Shown one piece after another: positions 10,511 through 19,217 of a stretch of 64,000 nucleotides of DNA. A program made the translations under genes and the position numbers. The number at the start of each line of letters is the position of its first letter. The stretch's first letter is position 1. A model generated the notes under the pieces. That model was not told where the DNA came from and did not search any database. It saw only the letters and a program-made list of their open reading frames with translations. The DNA comes from Methylotenera sp. (GTDB lineage Bacteria; Pseudomonadota; Gammaproteobacteria; Burkholderiales; Methylophilaceae), in the NCBI RefSeq assembly GCF_030653755.1, contig NZ_JAURYU010000015.1, forward strand, positions 1-64,000, read 5' to 3'.

Positions 10511-10710
10511 AGCTTTGCAGATTACTGACGTCTAACTATGTTTTTGTAGACCTGAGCCTGAGTCTTCTAGTTAATAGAGCAGGTTTCAAAATAAGACAGT
10601 ACAATATATAAAAAATTATAGAATTTATTCATTTTGTTAATATGTAGGTTTAAATTTGGAATACTTTAAACTTGGAACACAATGAGTAGTTAATGTTAAT
10701 GGAGTGGAGC

Positions 10711-11109
10711 ATGGCAAATACAAATACTAAATTTCTTGTTGTGGATGATTTTTCTACGATGCGTAGAATTGTTCGCAACTTGCTTAAAGAGCTAGGCTAT
10801 ACCAATGTGGATGAAGCTGAGGATGGTGTTGCAGCATTGAGCAAACTGAAAGGCGGTGGTTTTGAGTTTGTTGTATCAGATTGGAATATGCCTAATATGG
10901 ATGGCTTAACCTTGCTGCAAAATATTCGTGCAGATGCTGAATTATCTAAACTCCCTGTACTGATGGTAACCGCTGAAGCGAAAAAGGAAAATATTATTGC
11001 GGCAGCGCAGGCTGGCGCCAATGGTTACGTAGTAAAGCCTTTTACAGCTGCGACGCTTGATGAAAAGCTGTCAAAAATATTTGAGAAGCTTGAGAAAGCG
11101 GGAGCTTAA
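10711..11109 (+). CDS. cheY: CheY chemotaxis response regulator
   Basis: A single receiver domain of 132 residues. I start it at ATG 10711 (MANTNTKF) and not at the in-frame ATG 10693, because GGAGTGGAG at 10701-10709 is a well-placed ribosome site and the shorter form matches CheY length. [16 protein letters not shown], the phosphoacceptor in [21 protein letters not shown] and VVKPF are all present. Phospho-CheY binds the flagellar switch. cheZ follows after 2 bases, so the pair forms one operon. Confidence 0.97.
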   Translation: MANTNTKFLVVDDFSTMRRIVRNLLKELGYTNVDEAEDGVAALSKLKGGGFEFVVSDWNMPNMDGLTLLQNIRADAELSKLPVLMVTAEAKKENIIAAAQAGANGYVVKPFTAATLDEKLSKIFEKLEKAGA

Positions 11110-11111
11110 TT

Positions 11112-11801
11112 ATGACCAGCGAAGGCACACACCAACAAGCTGTCAACGTTGATTCTTCAGTTGGGATGTCATCAAGTGATGAAATTCTTAACCGTGTAGG
11201 CCACGTAACGAGAACCTTGCATGATAGTTTAAGTGGGTTAGGCTTAGACAAGATATTAGAGCAAGTTGCGCAAGATATTCCAGATGCACGTGATCGTTTG
11301 GCTTATGTAGCACGTATGACGGAGCAGGCTGCGGAGCGTGTTTTAAATGCAACTGACGTAGCAATTCCGTTACAAGAAGAGCTTGCGTCTGGTGCAACCA
11401 TACTGCAAGAGCGCTGGAAAACCGTAATGAGTGAACCATCGTTAAAGAGCGAATATAATTTGGCTGCAAATGAGACGCTAACTTATTTAACAATGGCAGG
11501 AAAAAATACAGCTGAAACCAAAGCCTTATTGATGGATATCATGATGGCGCAGGACTTTCAGGATTTGACTGGACAGGTAATTAAAAAAATCACTGGCTTA
11601 GCCCAAGATTTGGAAAAGCAGTTGGTACAGTTGTTAATTGACTTTTCACCAGCAATTCCTAAGAAAGACTCGGAAGCAAACAAAGCAGAAGCTGGTAATA
11701 GTTTATCGCTATTGAATGGACCACAAATTGACCCTGATGCTGTGGATGTTGTTGCTAGCCAAGAGCAAGTTGATGATTTATTAGATAGTTTAGGGTTCTA
11801 G
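11112..11801 (+). CDS. cheZ: CheZ phospho-CheY phosphatase
   Basis: A 229-residue mostly helical protein. The catalytic region MMAQDFQDLTGQVIKKI carries the glutamine that attacks phospho-CheY in the family, and the C-terminus VDDLLDSLGF is the typical CheY-binding amphipathic tail. CheZ terminates the swimming signal. It is the last gene of the chemotaxis cluster and is followed by an inverted repeat. Confidence 0.96.
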   Translation: MTSEGTHQQAVNVDSSVGMSSSDEILNRVGHVTRTLHDSLSGLGLDKILEQVAQDIPDARDRLAYVARMTEQAAERVLNATDVAIPLQEELASGATILQERWKTVMSEPSLKSEYNLAANETLTYLTMAGKNTAETKALLMDIMMAQDFQDLTGQVIKKITGLAQDLEKQLVQLLIDFSPAIPKKDSEANKAEAGNSLSLLNGPQIDPDAVDVVASQEQVDDLLDSLGF

Positions 11802-11818
11802 TAACTAACACTAAAAAT

Positions 11819-11860
11819 AAGCATCCGTTAAAAACGTCTTGCCACTATTAATGGATGCTT
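11819..11860 (+). terminator. Hairpin after cheZ
   Basis: AAGCATCCGTTA (11819-11830) pairs with TAATGGATGCTT (11849-11860) over 12 positions with one G-U pair and an 18-base loop. Only a weak T-rich stretch follows, so termination may be partial. Its position 17 bases after the cheZ stop suits the end of the chemotaxis transcript. Confidence 0.5.
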
Positions 11861-12068
11861 GTTAATCGTTACCTTCTACTTTAGTTTGATTACGGATTAG
11901 ACGCCCATATCAAGCTCTGTAAACTCTCTTTTACAAGTGAGTTGTTAGATCAGATTGAGAGCAGTTCAGTTTATACTAATATCTTGGCATGTTAGGGAGT
12001 TTTATTCTCTCTATTAACACCTCTAAAGCTAACCTCAAATTACCTGCGACTGCAATTACAAATGTTAA

Positions 12069-12614
12069 TTAATTTGCTGACACTTCTATGCTTTTTAAGT
12101 CATCAATGATTTGTTGAGAGTGATTTGAAACATCCACGTTGTTATAGATTTTGATTATTTTGGAATCTGGATCAATCAAAAATGTGTAGCGTTTTGCTAT
12201 TTTAGTGAAGATTAGATTGGTAAGCGCGTGGTAAGCATTTGCTACATTACCATCAGTATCAGCGAGTAAAGTGAATGGTAGATGATATTTCTCGGAAAAC
12301 TTCTGATGAGAGGCTTCTGAATCAACGCTAACTCCAATCACCTTAGCATTCAATTGTTCTAATTTAGATAAATCATCTCTAAAGTGACAAGCCTCTTTGG
12401 TGCAGCCTGGCGTATCATTTTTAGGGTAAAAATAGAGTACTACATATTTCCCTTTATAATCAGATAGAGTATGTTCGCGACTTTTAGTGTCTTTTAATTT
12501 GAAATCAGGGGCATTTTCACCAATATTCAGACTCGGGTGCATAGATGAAAAATGGCGGTAGCCTAAAAATGCAACGATTATGATCGCTACATAGAATAAA
12601 ACTTTAATTAACAT
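12069..12614 (-). CDS. Membrane-anchored peroxiredoxin, Bcp/PrxQ type
   Basis: A 181-residue protein. Residues 1-20 (MLIKVLFYVAIIIVAFLGY) are a membrane anchor or uncleaved signal, so the enzyme probably acts on the periplasmic face. The peroxiredoxin domain has APDFKLKD, FYPKNDTPGCTKEAC with the peroxidatic cysteine and a second cysteine five residues on, typical of atypical two-Cys PrxQ, and FLIDP. It reduces hydrogen peroxide and organic peroxides using thiol donors. Cytoplasmic Bcp lacks the anchor, so this is a secreted-type member of the family. It stands alone, convergent with the chemotaxis cluster. Confidence 0.9.
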   Translation of the reverse strand: MLIKVLFYVAIIIVAFLGYRHFSSMHPSLNIGENAPDFKLKDTKSREHTLSDYKGKYVVLYFYPKNDTPGCTKEACHFRDDLSKLEQLNAKVIGVSVDSEASHQKFSEKYHLPFTLLADTDGNVANAYHALTNLIFTKIAKRYTFLIDPDSKIIKIYNNVDVSNHSQQIIDDLKSIEVSAN

Positions 12615-12730
12615 ACAATAACTCTCGTTTGATTTTGTTCGATAATGTATAAATCTACCAGAATGTAGACATTATTTGTTTTTTCAGTCATAACAAACGT
12701 ATGACATTATTACATTTAATCACGTAATGT

Positions 12731-12758
12731 TTTATTTAGCACATCTAGGCTTTATAAT
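12731..12758 (+). promoter_or_regulatory. Probable sigma-70 promoter of tRNA-Arg
   Basis: A perfect TATAAT lies at 12753-12758, 16 bases before the first base of the tRNA. A weak -35 candidate (TTTATT, 12731-12736) is 16 bases upstream. The -10 match and its distance to the RNA start support the call; the -35 is poor. Confidence 0.55.
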
Positions 12759-12774
12759 GCTGCACTAAATATTT

Positions 12775-12850
12775 GCCCCCGTAGCTCAGTGGATAGAGCA
12801 TCCCCCTCCTAAGGGGAGGGTCACACGTTCGATTCGTGTCGGGGGCACCA
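12775..12850 (+). tRNA. tRNA-Arg(CCT)
   Basis: A 76-base cloverleaf with encoded CCA. The acceptor stem GCCCCCG (12775-12781) pairs with CGGGGGC (12840-12846); discriminator A, then CCA. The anticodon stem TCCCC/GGGGA encloses the loop CTCCTAA, giving anticodon CCT (12808-12810), which reads AGG. The T-arm has the usual GTTCGATTC. Confidence 0.97.
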
Positions 12851-13020
12851 TGATCAAATCTGGCTTATTGGTGTTGTGGTCACTTGCTATTCAGCGCTTT
12901 AACTTGCAATCTTTGCTTAACAATTTTCGCTTAAATAGTGCAATAGATTGGTTTGAACGTATTTTATTAACGCATTTTATGTAAAGAGCTTGGCAGCTGA
13001 TTACTCACAAACCAATAACA

Positions 13021-14619
13021 ATGACACCAATATTACTCCAAAGATTAGCTTTAGCCCTATTTTCATTATTGGCTGTTTTTATTCTGGTCACGTTTAAGCA
13101 GTACGGGATTAGCAATGACGAGCAAGTGCAACATGTCTATGGGCAATTATTGCTCAATTTTTATAGCACGGGTTTTGCAGATCAGGCCGCTTTTACTTAC
13201 AAAAATCTATATTTGTACGGCGGACTATTTGATTTAATAGCCGCCATTCTAGAAAAAATTCTACCACTTTGGGTATGGGATATTCGCCATTTGCTTTCAG
13301 CCTTGTTTGGTTTGGCTGGAATCGTGGCTGTTTATAAAATCACCAATGAACTTGCTGGGTTACGTGCTGCTTTTCTAGCTGCATTTTTACTGACCATTAC
13401 AGGCGCTTGGACTGGTGCGATGTTTACGCATACCAAGGATGTGTCTTTTGCATCTTGTATGGTGTGGGCGCTGTATTACACGTTGCTGATGTCTAAACAA
13501 TTACCTCGTATTCCTTACGTCTTGAGCTTGAAGCTTGGTGTTGCTGTGGGGATGGCGTTGGGCTTGAGGATTGGCGGTGCATTTGCCGTTATTTATTTGC
13601 TTTTAATGGTTTTTGTAGCAGGCTTATTAAATACTAAAGATTTGAAACAGCAATTGAATTTTTATTGGCAGTGTTTTTTAAGCTTAATACCTGCAGGGGC
13701 TGTGGCTTTTTGCTTAATGGCTATTTTCTGGCCATGGTCTGTGATGGGGGCTGATCACATTTTAATTGCTGTAAAGTCTTTCTCTCACTTCGCCTTTAAT
13801 ATGAACACTATAGTGAATGGCGAGTTTGTTAGTATTGGTGACGTACCACGTACTTACTTGTTTCAATATATGGGAATTAGATTGCCTGAGGTTTTTCTGC
13901 TCGGCTTGCTGAGCATTGTCTTAATTTTAGCGATGAGATTTAAACAGTTGAAGTTGGTCAATCAATTACCTGAAATTACAATTGCTATCGCTTTATTTAC
14001 GCCTTTGATTTTTGTGATTTTAGATCGTCCTGCACTTTATAATGGGGTAAGGCATTTTACTTTTGTGATTCCTACTTTAGCAATTGTAGCTGGTGTTGGT
14101 TTATCTAAAATGACTGATGTTCTAGCTGGCTATCTGAAATGGCGTGTATTTTTTGCAACCATATGTGTTTTATTGAGCATTAATACCATTTATGCACTAG
14201 TCGCTCTGCACCCTTATCAATACTTGTACTACAATCATTTTGCAGGGGTAGATTTTAAGGATGCACAACACGATTGGGAAGGTGATTATTGGTCCAGCAG
14301 TTTGATTGATGCGACGAAGATTTTGAAGCGACATGTTAATGCTCAGCCAATATCGAAGAATAAAGTTAATCCATATTTAGTCGCAGTTTGCGCCGAGGCT
14401 TTTCAAGGACAAGCATATTTAGACGAAAGATTTAAAGTGACAGAAGACTGGGTGGCCGCAGATTTCTTTATTTCTAGTACCAATATGAATTGCGATCAAG
14501 TGTTACAGGGTAAGATGGTTGGAGTTGTTGAGCGTCTAGGTACTCCGCTTGCTGTGGTTAAAGATCGTAGAGCGTTAATTGGTGAAGCGCGTAGACCGCA
14601 TCAAGCACCACGAGATTAA
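13021..14619 (+). CDS. Polytopic membrane glycosyltransferase, GT39/ArnT-like
   Basis: A 532-residue protein with about ten to twelve hydrophobic segments. The acidic N-terminal loop after TM1 (YGISNDEQVQHVYG) resembles the catalytic loop of GT-C enzymes of the PMT/ArnT type, which take sugar from a polyprenyl phosphate carrier on the outer face of the inner membrane. A soluble C-terminal part of about 120 residues follows. The next genes encode a GtrB-like sugar loader and a GtrA-like flippase, three bases and a 4-base overlap away, so this is likely the final transferase of that set. The acceptor is unknown. Confidence 0.8.
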   Translation: MTPILLQRLALALFSLLAVFILVTFKQYGISNDEQVQHVYGQLLLNFYSTGFADQAAFTYKNLYLYGGLFDLIAAILEKILPLWVWDIRHLLSALFGLAGIVAVYKITNELAGLRAAFLAAFLLTITGAWTGAMFTHTKDVSFASCMVWALYYTLLMSKQLPRIPYVLSLKLGVAVGMALGLRIGGAFAVIYLLLMVFVAGLLNTKDLKQQLNFYWQCFLSLIPAGAVAFCLMAIFWPWSVMGADHILIAVKSFSHFAFNMNTIVNGEFVSIGDVPRTYLFQYMGIRLPEVFLLGLLSIVLILAMRFKQLKLVNQLPEITIAIALFTPLIFVILDRPALYNGVRHFTFVIPTLAIVAGVGLSKMTDVLAGYLKWRVFFATICVLLSINTIYALVALHPYQYLYYNHFAGVDFKDAQHDWEGDYWSSSLIDATKILKRHVNAQPISKNKVNPYLVAVCAEAFQGQAYLDERFKVTEDWVAADFFISSTNMNCDQVLQGKMVGVVERLGTPLAVVKDRRALIGEARRPHQAPRD

Positions 14620-14622
14620 TAT

Positions 14623-15633
14623 ATGAATAAAAACATTTTTCCAAGGTTAGATACTGAAGCACAGATTAGTGTGATAGTACCCGCCTTTAATGAAGAAGCT
14701 GCGATTATTAGCACCATTCATACTATAGCCGAGCGACTCAAGCAGTTAAGTTCAACCTGGGAAATCGTTGTGATTGATGATGGTAGTCATGATCAAACTG
14801 CTAATGTCGTGCGCAATCTGCCTGAAAGCTTGCAAACGACATTGGTGCGTTTTTCACGTAACTTTGGTAAGGAGTATGCAATTACCGCTGGGTTGGAGTA
14901 TGCAACTGGTAATGTGGTGATTTGTATGGATGCCGATGGTCAGCACTCATCTGACTTATTGGCACAAATGTTGGAGAAATGGCGTCAAGGTTATGATATG
15001 GTCTATGCATATCGACAAGACCGTGCCGTAGAGTCAAGATTCAAGCGCTGGGGTTCACGTATTTTTTATCGAGCGATTAGCTTGGGTGGACAGATTCATA
15101 TTCCACGAGATGCTGGGGATTTCCGTTTGATGGATAGACAAGTGGTGAATGCATTGCTTTCACTGCCAGAGCGTAACCGTTTCATGAAGGGTATTTATGC
15201 ATGGGTTGGCTATCATTCGATTGGTATACCATTCACGCCATTACCACGCTCTCATGGTGAGAGTGCGTTCTCAAAGTTAAAGTTAATTCAGCTGGCTTGG
15301 ACGGGTGTGACTAGTTTCTCAGTCATGCCCTTGCGCCTAGCTAGTGCAGTAGGTGCTTTGCTGGCGTTGCTGTCTTTTAGCTATGGTATGTATGTGGTGA
15401 TTGATCATATGTTTTTTAATGAATCAGTCCCAGGCTGGCCAACTATTATCGCTAGCATGATGTTTTTTGCTGGCGTGCAATTACTGTTTATTGGTATCTT
15501 AGGTGAGTATCTGTCTCGAATTTATGACGAGGTGAAAGGGCGCCCACCTTATATTGTGGCGGAGGTACTTAAGCCCACTGAAGTAGTTAAGCAAAAAGTA
15601 CTCAAGCCACAAGTTATGCTGCATCAGCAATGA
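14623..15633 (+). CDS. GtrB/DPM1-like polyprenyl-phosphate glycosyltransferase
   Basis: A 336-residue GT2 protein. SVIVPAFNEEAAI, the VIDDGSHD motif, MDADGQH and the FSRNFGKE stretch are typical of bactoprenol and dolichol phosphate sugar transferases. Two C-terminal membrane helices (about 240-262 and 275-298) anchor it. It would load a sugar from a nucleotide donor onto undecaprenyl phosphate in the cytoplasm. It starts 3 bases after the GT39-like gene and overlaps the gtrA-like gene by 4 bases. Confidence 0.92.
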   Translation: MNKNIFPRLDTEAQISVIVPAFNEEAAIISTIHTIAERLKQLSSTWEIVVIDDGSHDQTANVVRNLPESLQTTLVRFSRNFGKEYAITAGLEYATGNVVICMDADGQHSSDLLAQMLEKWRQGYDMVYAYRQDRAVESRFKRWGSRIFYRAISLGGQIHIPRDAGDFRLMDRQVVNALLSLPERNRFMKGIYAWVGYHSIGIPFTPLPRSHGESAFSKLKLIQLAWTGVTSFSVMPLRLASAVGALLALLSFSYGMYVVIDHMFFNESVPGWPTIIASMMFFAGVQLLFIGILGEYLSRIYDEVKGRPPYIVAEVLKPTEVVKQKVLKPQVMLHQQ

Positions 15634-16022
15634 CACCCAAGCATCGACATTCAGTTTCTTGGTTTGTTGTAATAGGCGCACTAGCCGCTGGTGTGCATTA
15701 TGTGGTTGCGGTCAGCTTAGAGTTAACGCATGTGCTAAATCCAATTTACGCAAATACTGCAGGCTTTGTTTTTGCTTTTCCAGTGAGCTATTTTGGGCAT
15801 CGTAAATTAAGCTTTTCTGGACAGGATTCGTCTAATAAGCATGCATTTCCACGCTTCTTTATTGTGGCTTTAGCTGGTTTTTTAGCCAATCAATTGTTGG
15901 TGAGTAATGCCATTTATTTTACAAGTATTCCATTTTGGTTGGTGCTTGGTGTCGTGATGGTGATTGTTGCGGTCTCAACTTATTTCTTGAGTCGATACTG
16001 GGCATTTAAGGGGATGAGGTAA
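15630..16022 (+). CDS. GtrA family membrane protein (putative lipid-sugar flippase)
   Basis: A 130-residue protein with four membrane segments and the family features WFVVIGALAAGVHY, NTAGFVFAFPVSYFGHRKLSF and YFLSRYWAFKG. GtrA proteins are thought to move undecaprenyl-phosphate-linked sugars across the inner membrane. It begins in an ATGA overlap with the GtrB-like gene, and its stop overlaps the next start (TAATG). Confidence 0.93.
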   Translation: MTPKHRHSVSWFVVIGALAAGVHYVVAVSLELTHVLNPIYANTAGFVFAFPVSYFGHRKLSFSGQDSSNKHAFPRFFIVALAGFLANQLLVSNAIYFTSIPFWLVLGVVMVIVAVSTYFLSRYWAFKGMR

Positions 16023-16867
16023 TGAAACTTATCATTTGTGCGGATGATTTTGCCCAAAGCCCTGAGATTGATGCAGCTATTGTTCGACTAATAGAAAACA
16101 ATAGGCTTAGCGCGACGTCTTGCATGGTGAATAGCCCGTATTGGGCGTCATCTGCAAAATTATTAACTGCCGAGATTCGGCAAAAAGCGCATATTGGACT
16201 ACATCTTGACTTTACTCAGTTCGGGTATCGCTATCCACATTTTGTATTGACGTTGCTCAGCTTGTTACGTTGTTTGCCAAAGTTAGCCATTCAACAAAGT
16301 ATTGAGCATCAACTGAACCAATTTGAAGTTGAGCTTGGCACTAAGCCTGATTATGTGGATGGACATCAGCATGTGCATCAACTTCCACAGATTCGTCAGA
16401 TATTATTATCTGTATTAAAGCGGCGTTACGATAAGCATTTGCCATGGATAAGAGTTGCTAGGCCAAATGCTGCAAGTGGTATTAAAGGCTTTATTATTAA
16501 AATGCTTGGTGCAAATGCACTAGCACGAGACGCTAAGCGTATGGGTTTTATATGCAGTACTTCACTTTTGGGTGTTTATAACTTTAGTGGAAATATGCAA
16601 GATTATCAAATACGTTTAATCGAATGGGTAGCTCAGGCCAAACAGAGCGTTGGCACATCGGTACTGATGTGTCATCCTGCCGTCGAAGTGCTATCAAATA
16701 AAGTCATCAATGACCAAGTGCTAGATGAGAAATTATCAGGTAAAGAAGTGTTAGCCAAACAAACAAAAGATCCTATTTACTCAGCCAGACTTAATGAGTT
16801 TAGCGTACTGAATAGCGAGTCTTTTAATGCTATTTTTAGTGAAATTAAAATCGTACGCGAGCCCTAA
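16022..16867 (+). CDS. ChbG/HpnK-family deacetylase
   Basis: A 281-residue YdjC-fold protein. ICADDFAQSPEIDAAI carries the metal-binding aspartates, HIGLHLDFTQ and DGHQHVHQLP the metal-binding histidines, and LMCHPA the C-terminal motif. ChbG removes an acetyl group from chito-oligosaccharides; HpnK is associated with hopanoid synthesis. Being translationally coupled to a lipid-sugar transfer operon suggests it deacetylates the transferred sugar or glycolipid, as in other surface-sugar pathways. Substrate is inference. Confidence 0.88.
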   Translation: MKLIICADDFAQSPEIDAAIVRLIENNRLSATSCMVNSPYWASSAKLLTAEIRQKAHIGLHLDFTQFGYRYPHFVLTLLSLLRCLPKLAIQQSIEHQLNQFEVELGTKPDYVDGHQHVHQLPQIRQILLSVLKRRYDKHLPWIRVARPNAASGIKGFIIKMLGANALARDAKRMGFICSTSLLGVYNFSGNMQDYQIRLIEWVAQAKQSVGTSVLMCHPAVEVLSNKVINDQVLDEKLSGKEVLAKQTKDPIYSARLNEFSVLNSESFNAIFSEIKIVREP

Positions 16868-16949
16868 GCTTAGTTGTATTTGTTAGGGCAAATGAATGGT
16901 AAATTCAGTTGCAGGTTGATGTCTATTTTCGTTAGAAAAGTTAACGATA

Positions 16950-17423
16950 TTACATCGTGGCTGCTGGTTTGTCGGATTTGTTTGATTTCGTGCTAGTTTG
17001 TATAACGCAGTATTCTTTACCATAAGTACCAACGTTTGAATCAATTTCATAATAGTGGTTGGTGTAGGCGAATTTCCCAGCTTTATTTTTTAGTATAGTT
17101 GCAACGCCTGTACTAAATTCTGATGAACTAAGCTCTGTCATGCTTAATGTAAAAGCTACTTTGTTTAAATTGGCGACAGCTTTGCCTTTATAGGCAAAAG
17201 AGTTTTCGGTTTCTACATGAAAATCATAAATGCCGATGCTGCCTCTGCTAGCAGCGCGATTTAGCGTGAGTATTGCTTGTACTTGGTAGTTGCCTACTTT
17301 GTTGTTGTTGCCTTTGCATATGTAGGTGCCACTGTAATTTGCACCAACAAAGTTTGATTTTGCCTCTGCAATTTGAACAGAACTAACCGTAAGTAGTAAA
17401 GAAGCGATAATCGTACGTTTCAT
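16950..17423 (-). CDS. Small secreted protein, paralogue of the gene at 31566
   Basis: I start at the ATG at 17423 (MKRTIIASLLLTVSSVQIAEA, a normal signal peptide) and not at the TTG at 17447; neither has a strong ribosome site. The mature part of about 135 residues resembles the protein at 31566: both share SG.Y.C.G, YDFHV/YDFKL, a glycine-rich GK/GH.A.A stretch, GVA.../GIA... and a C-terminal E.C.IQ. Two conserved cysteines probably form a disulfide in the periplasm. I do not recognise a named family. It is a single gene divergent from the GH17 locus. Confidence 0.7.
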   Translation of the reverse strand: MKRTIIASLLLTVSSVQIAEAKSNFVGANYSGTYICKGNNNKVGNYQVQAILTLNRAASRGSIGIYDFHVETENSFAYKGKAVANLNKVAFTLSMTELSSSEFSTGVATILKNKAGKFAYTNHYYEIDSNVGTYGKEYCVIQTSTKSNKSDKPAATM

Positions 17424-17597
17424 GATGGATATATTAAGGTGTTTCAAAAAAGAGTATTGTAACTTGAGGCTCCTAATGTATGAAGCTAAGTTTTTATATT
17501 TTTATACCTTAATATTTTGTTTTGTTTCGATGCTTGCATTATGATGAGCGCCTGAATCAACTTATCGTCGATTATTAAACCTATTACATCTGAATCT

Positions 17598-19193
17598 ATG
17601 TCTGAATTTATGCAAATTTCCCAAGTTAAGGCATTGTCTACAAAACTAAACTGGCGTTTTAGTCTATTCAATATTGTTTTATTAATAGGTTTAATCATCT
17701 GGCTTTGGCAGGAAACTAAACCAGTTAGCGTAATACAGCCACAACTATCGGCTGATGGCAAATTACAATGCGTTTCTTACTCTCCTTACTATCATCCTGG
17801 GCAAACACCGCTTAACCAGAACAGCTTTATAGAGCCAGCACAGATTGACCATGATCTTGCTGTGCTTTCAAAACAATTTAATTGTGTGCGTGTTTATTCT
17901 GTTTCTCAGGGGCTTGGCTATGTGCCAGAGGCGGCCTCTAAGTTAGGGATGCAGGTTTACTTAGGGGCTTGGATCGGTTGGGTAGGGGTAAATAATGATA
18001 AAGAGCTTGATTTAGCGATTAGTATTGCAAACAAATATCCGAAGACTGTCAAAGCGTTAATCGTGGGTAATGAGGTTTTATTACGTGGTGAGCAATCAGA
18101 GGCTGCGATGCAGGGATATTTGTTAAAAGCGCAACAGTTGACAGAAGTGCCTGTGACTTATGCCGATGTTTGGGAGTTTTGGCGTAAGCATCCTAAACTT
18201 GAGTCTAATGTAGATTTTGTCACTGTGCATGTTCTTCCATATTGGGAAGATGACCCACAGCCAATTAGTCAGGCAAATCAGCATGTGTTGAATGTGATGA
18301 GCCTGCTTAAAGAGACGTTTCAAAAACCAATTTTAATTGGTGAAACAGGCTGGCCATCTATTGGTAGGCAGCGGCAGGTCTCTGAGCCAAGTTTGATTAA
18401 CCAAGCAACTTATCTACGTGGTTTTTTACAACTTGCACATGATAACGGTTGGCAGTACAACTTGATTGAGGCGATTGACCAACCATGGAAGCGTGACCTT
18501 GAAGGCACTGTAGGTGGATATTGGGGTATCTATGACACAGCGTTAACACCTAAGTTTGCATTTGCTGGTGATATTCAGCCACGAAATGATGTTGGCATGA
18601 TCGTGCTAGCAGGCTTGCTAGGCTTTGCTTTGTTTTTAGGGTTGGTATTTTACTTTCAACTAGGTCTAGGGTATGTAACGCTAGGTTTGTCTGCTGCAGG
18701 TACAGTGTTTGGGATATCCGTTTGGCTGCAAACCCAGTATTTACTCAGTGCTTGTCGAAACATCTTAGAATGGACAACTTTAGGTGGTTTAGCCTTAGCT
18801 GGCTGGGTAATGGTGATTGGTTTGGTGTTATGGGTATGCCAAACTAATAAGCGCTATTTGCTCATATTAAAAACCTGTGCTTTGATATTGGTATGTGCAG
18901 CAATTAGTGCGACGGTTTTGTTAATCGTTGATGGTAGGTACCGAGATTTCCCTATTAGTTTGTTTGCATTGCCTGTACTTCAGTTATCATTTGCTTCTAT
19001 TTTTCTAGGGCTAGACATTAAGCCACAACGCGTGCTAGCCCATGTGTTGTGCGTAGCACTAGTGGTTACAACTTTGTGCAGTATTTATTTAGAAGCTCAC
19101 AATATCACCGCTTATTATTGGTTGGTGCTTTGTGGCTTATTTGTGGTCGCTTTATGGCCTAAGCATCAAACTTCAACTCATTCATCACTTTAA
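17598..19193 (+). CDS. GH17-domain membrane protein (beta-1,3-glucan-type glycosidase or transglycosylase)
   Basis: A 531-residue protein. A membrane helix at about 23-38 is followed by a periplasmic GH17 domain with the likely acid/base E159 in VGNEVLL and nucleophile E249 in GETGWPS. A C-terminal block of about 190 residues holds roughly seven to eight membrane helices. GH17 enzymes cleave or re-join beta-1,3-glucans. The next gene repeats the GH17 domain fused to a glucan synthase, so this protein is probably a partner in making or remodelling periplasmic glucan. An alternative start is ATG 17610. Confidence 0.85.
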   Translation: MSEFMQISQVKALSTKLNWRFSLFNIVLLIGLIIWLWQETKPVSVIQPQLSADGKLQCVSYSPYYHPGQTPLNQNSFIEPAQIDHDLAVLSKQFNCVRVYSVSQGLGYVPEAASKLGMQVYLGAWIGWVGVNNDKELDLAISIANKYPKTVKALIVGNEVLLRGEQSEAAMQGYLLKAQQLTEVPVTYADVWEFWRKHPKLESNVDFVTVHVLPYWEDDPQPISQANQHVLNVMSLLKETFQKPILIGETGWPSIGRQRQVSEPSLINQATYLRGFLQLAHDNGWQYNLIEAIDQPWKRDLEGTVGGYWGIYDTALTPKFAFAGDIQPRNDVGMIVLAGLLGFALFLGLVFYFQLGLGYVTLGLSAAGTVFGISVWLQTQYLLSACRNILEWTTLGGLALAGWVMVIGLVLWVCQTNKRYLLILKTCALILVCAAISATVLLIVDGRYRDFPISLFALPVLQLSFASIFLGLDIKPQRVLAHVLCVALVVTTLCSIYLEAHNITAYYWLVLCGLFVVALWPKHQTSTHSSL

Positions 19194-19217
19194 GATAAAA
19201 ACTTTCACATTAACTTT

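Noticed and set aside
17486-17761. 91-residue - strand frame
   Set aside because: It overlaps the start of the GH17 gene and the divergent promoter region and shows no family pattern.
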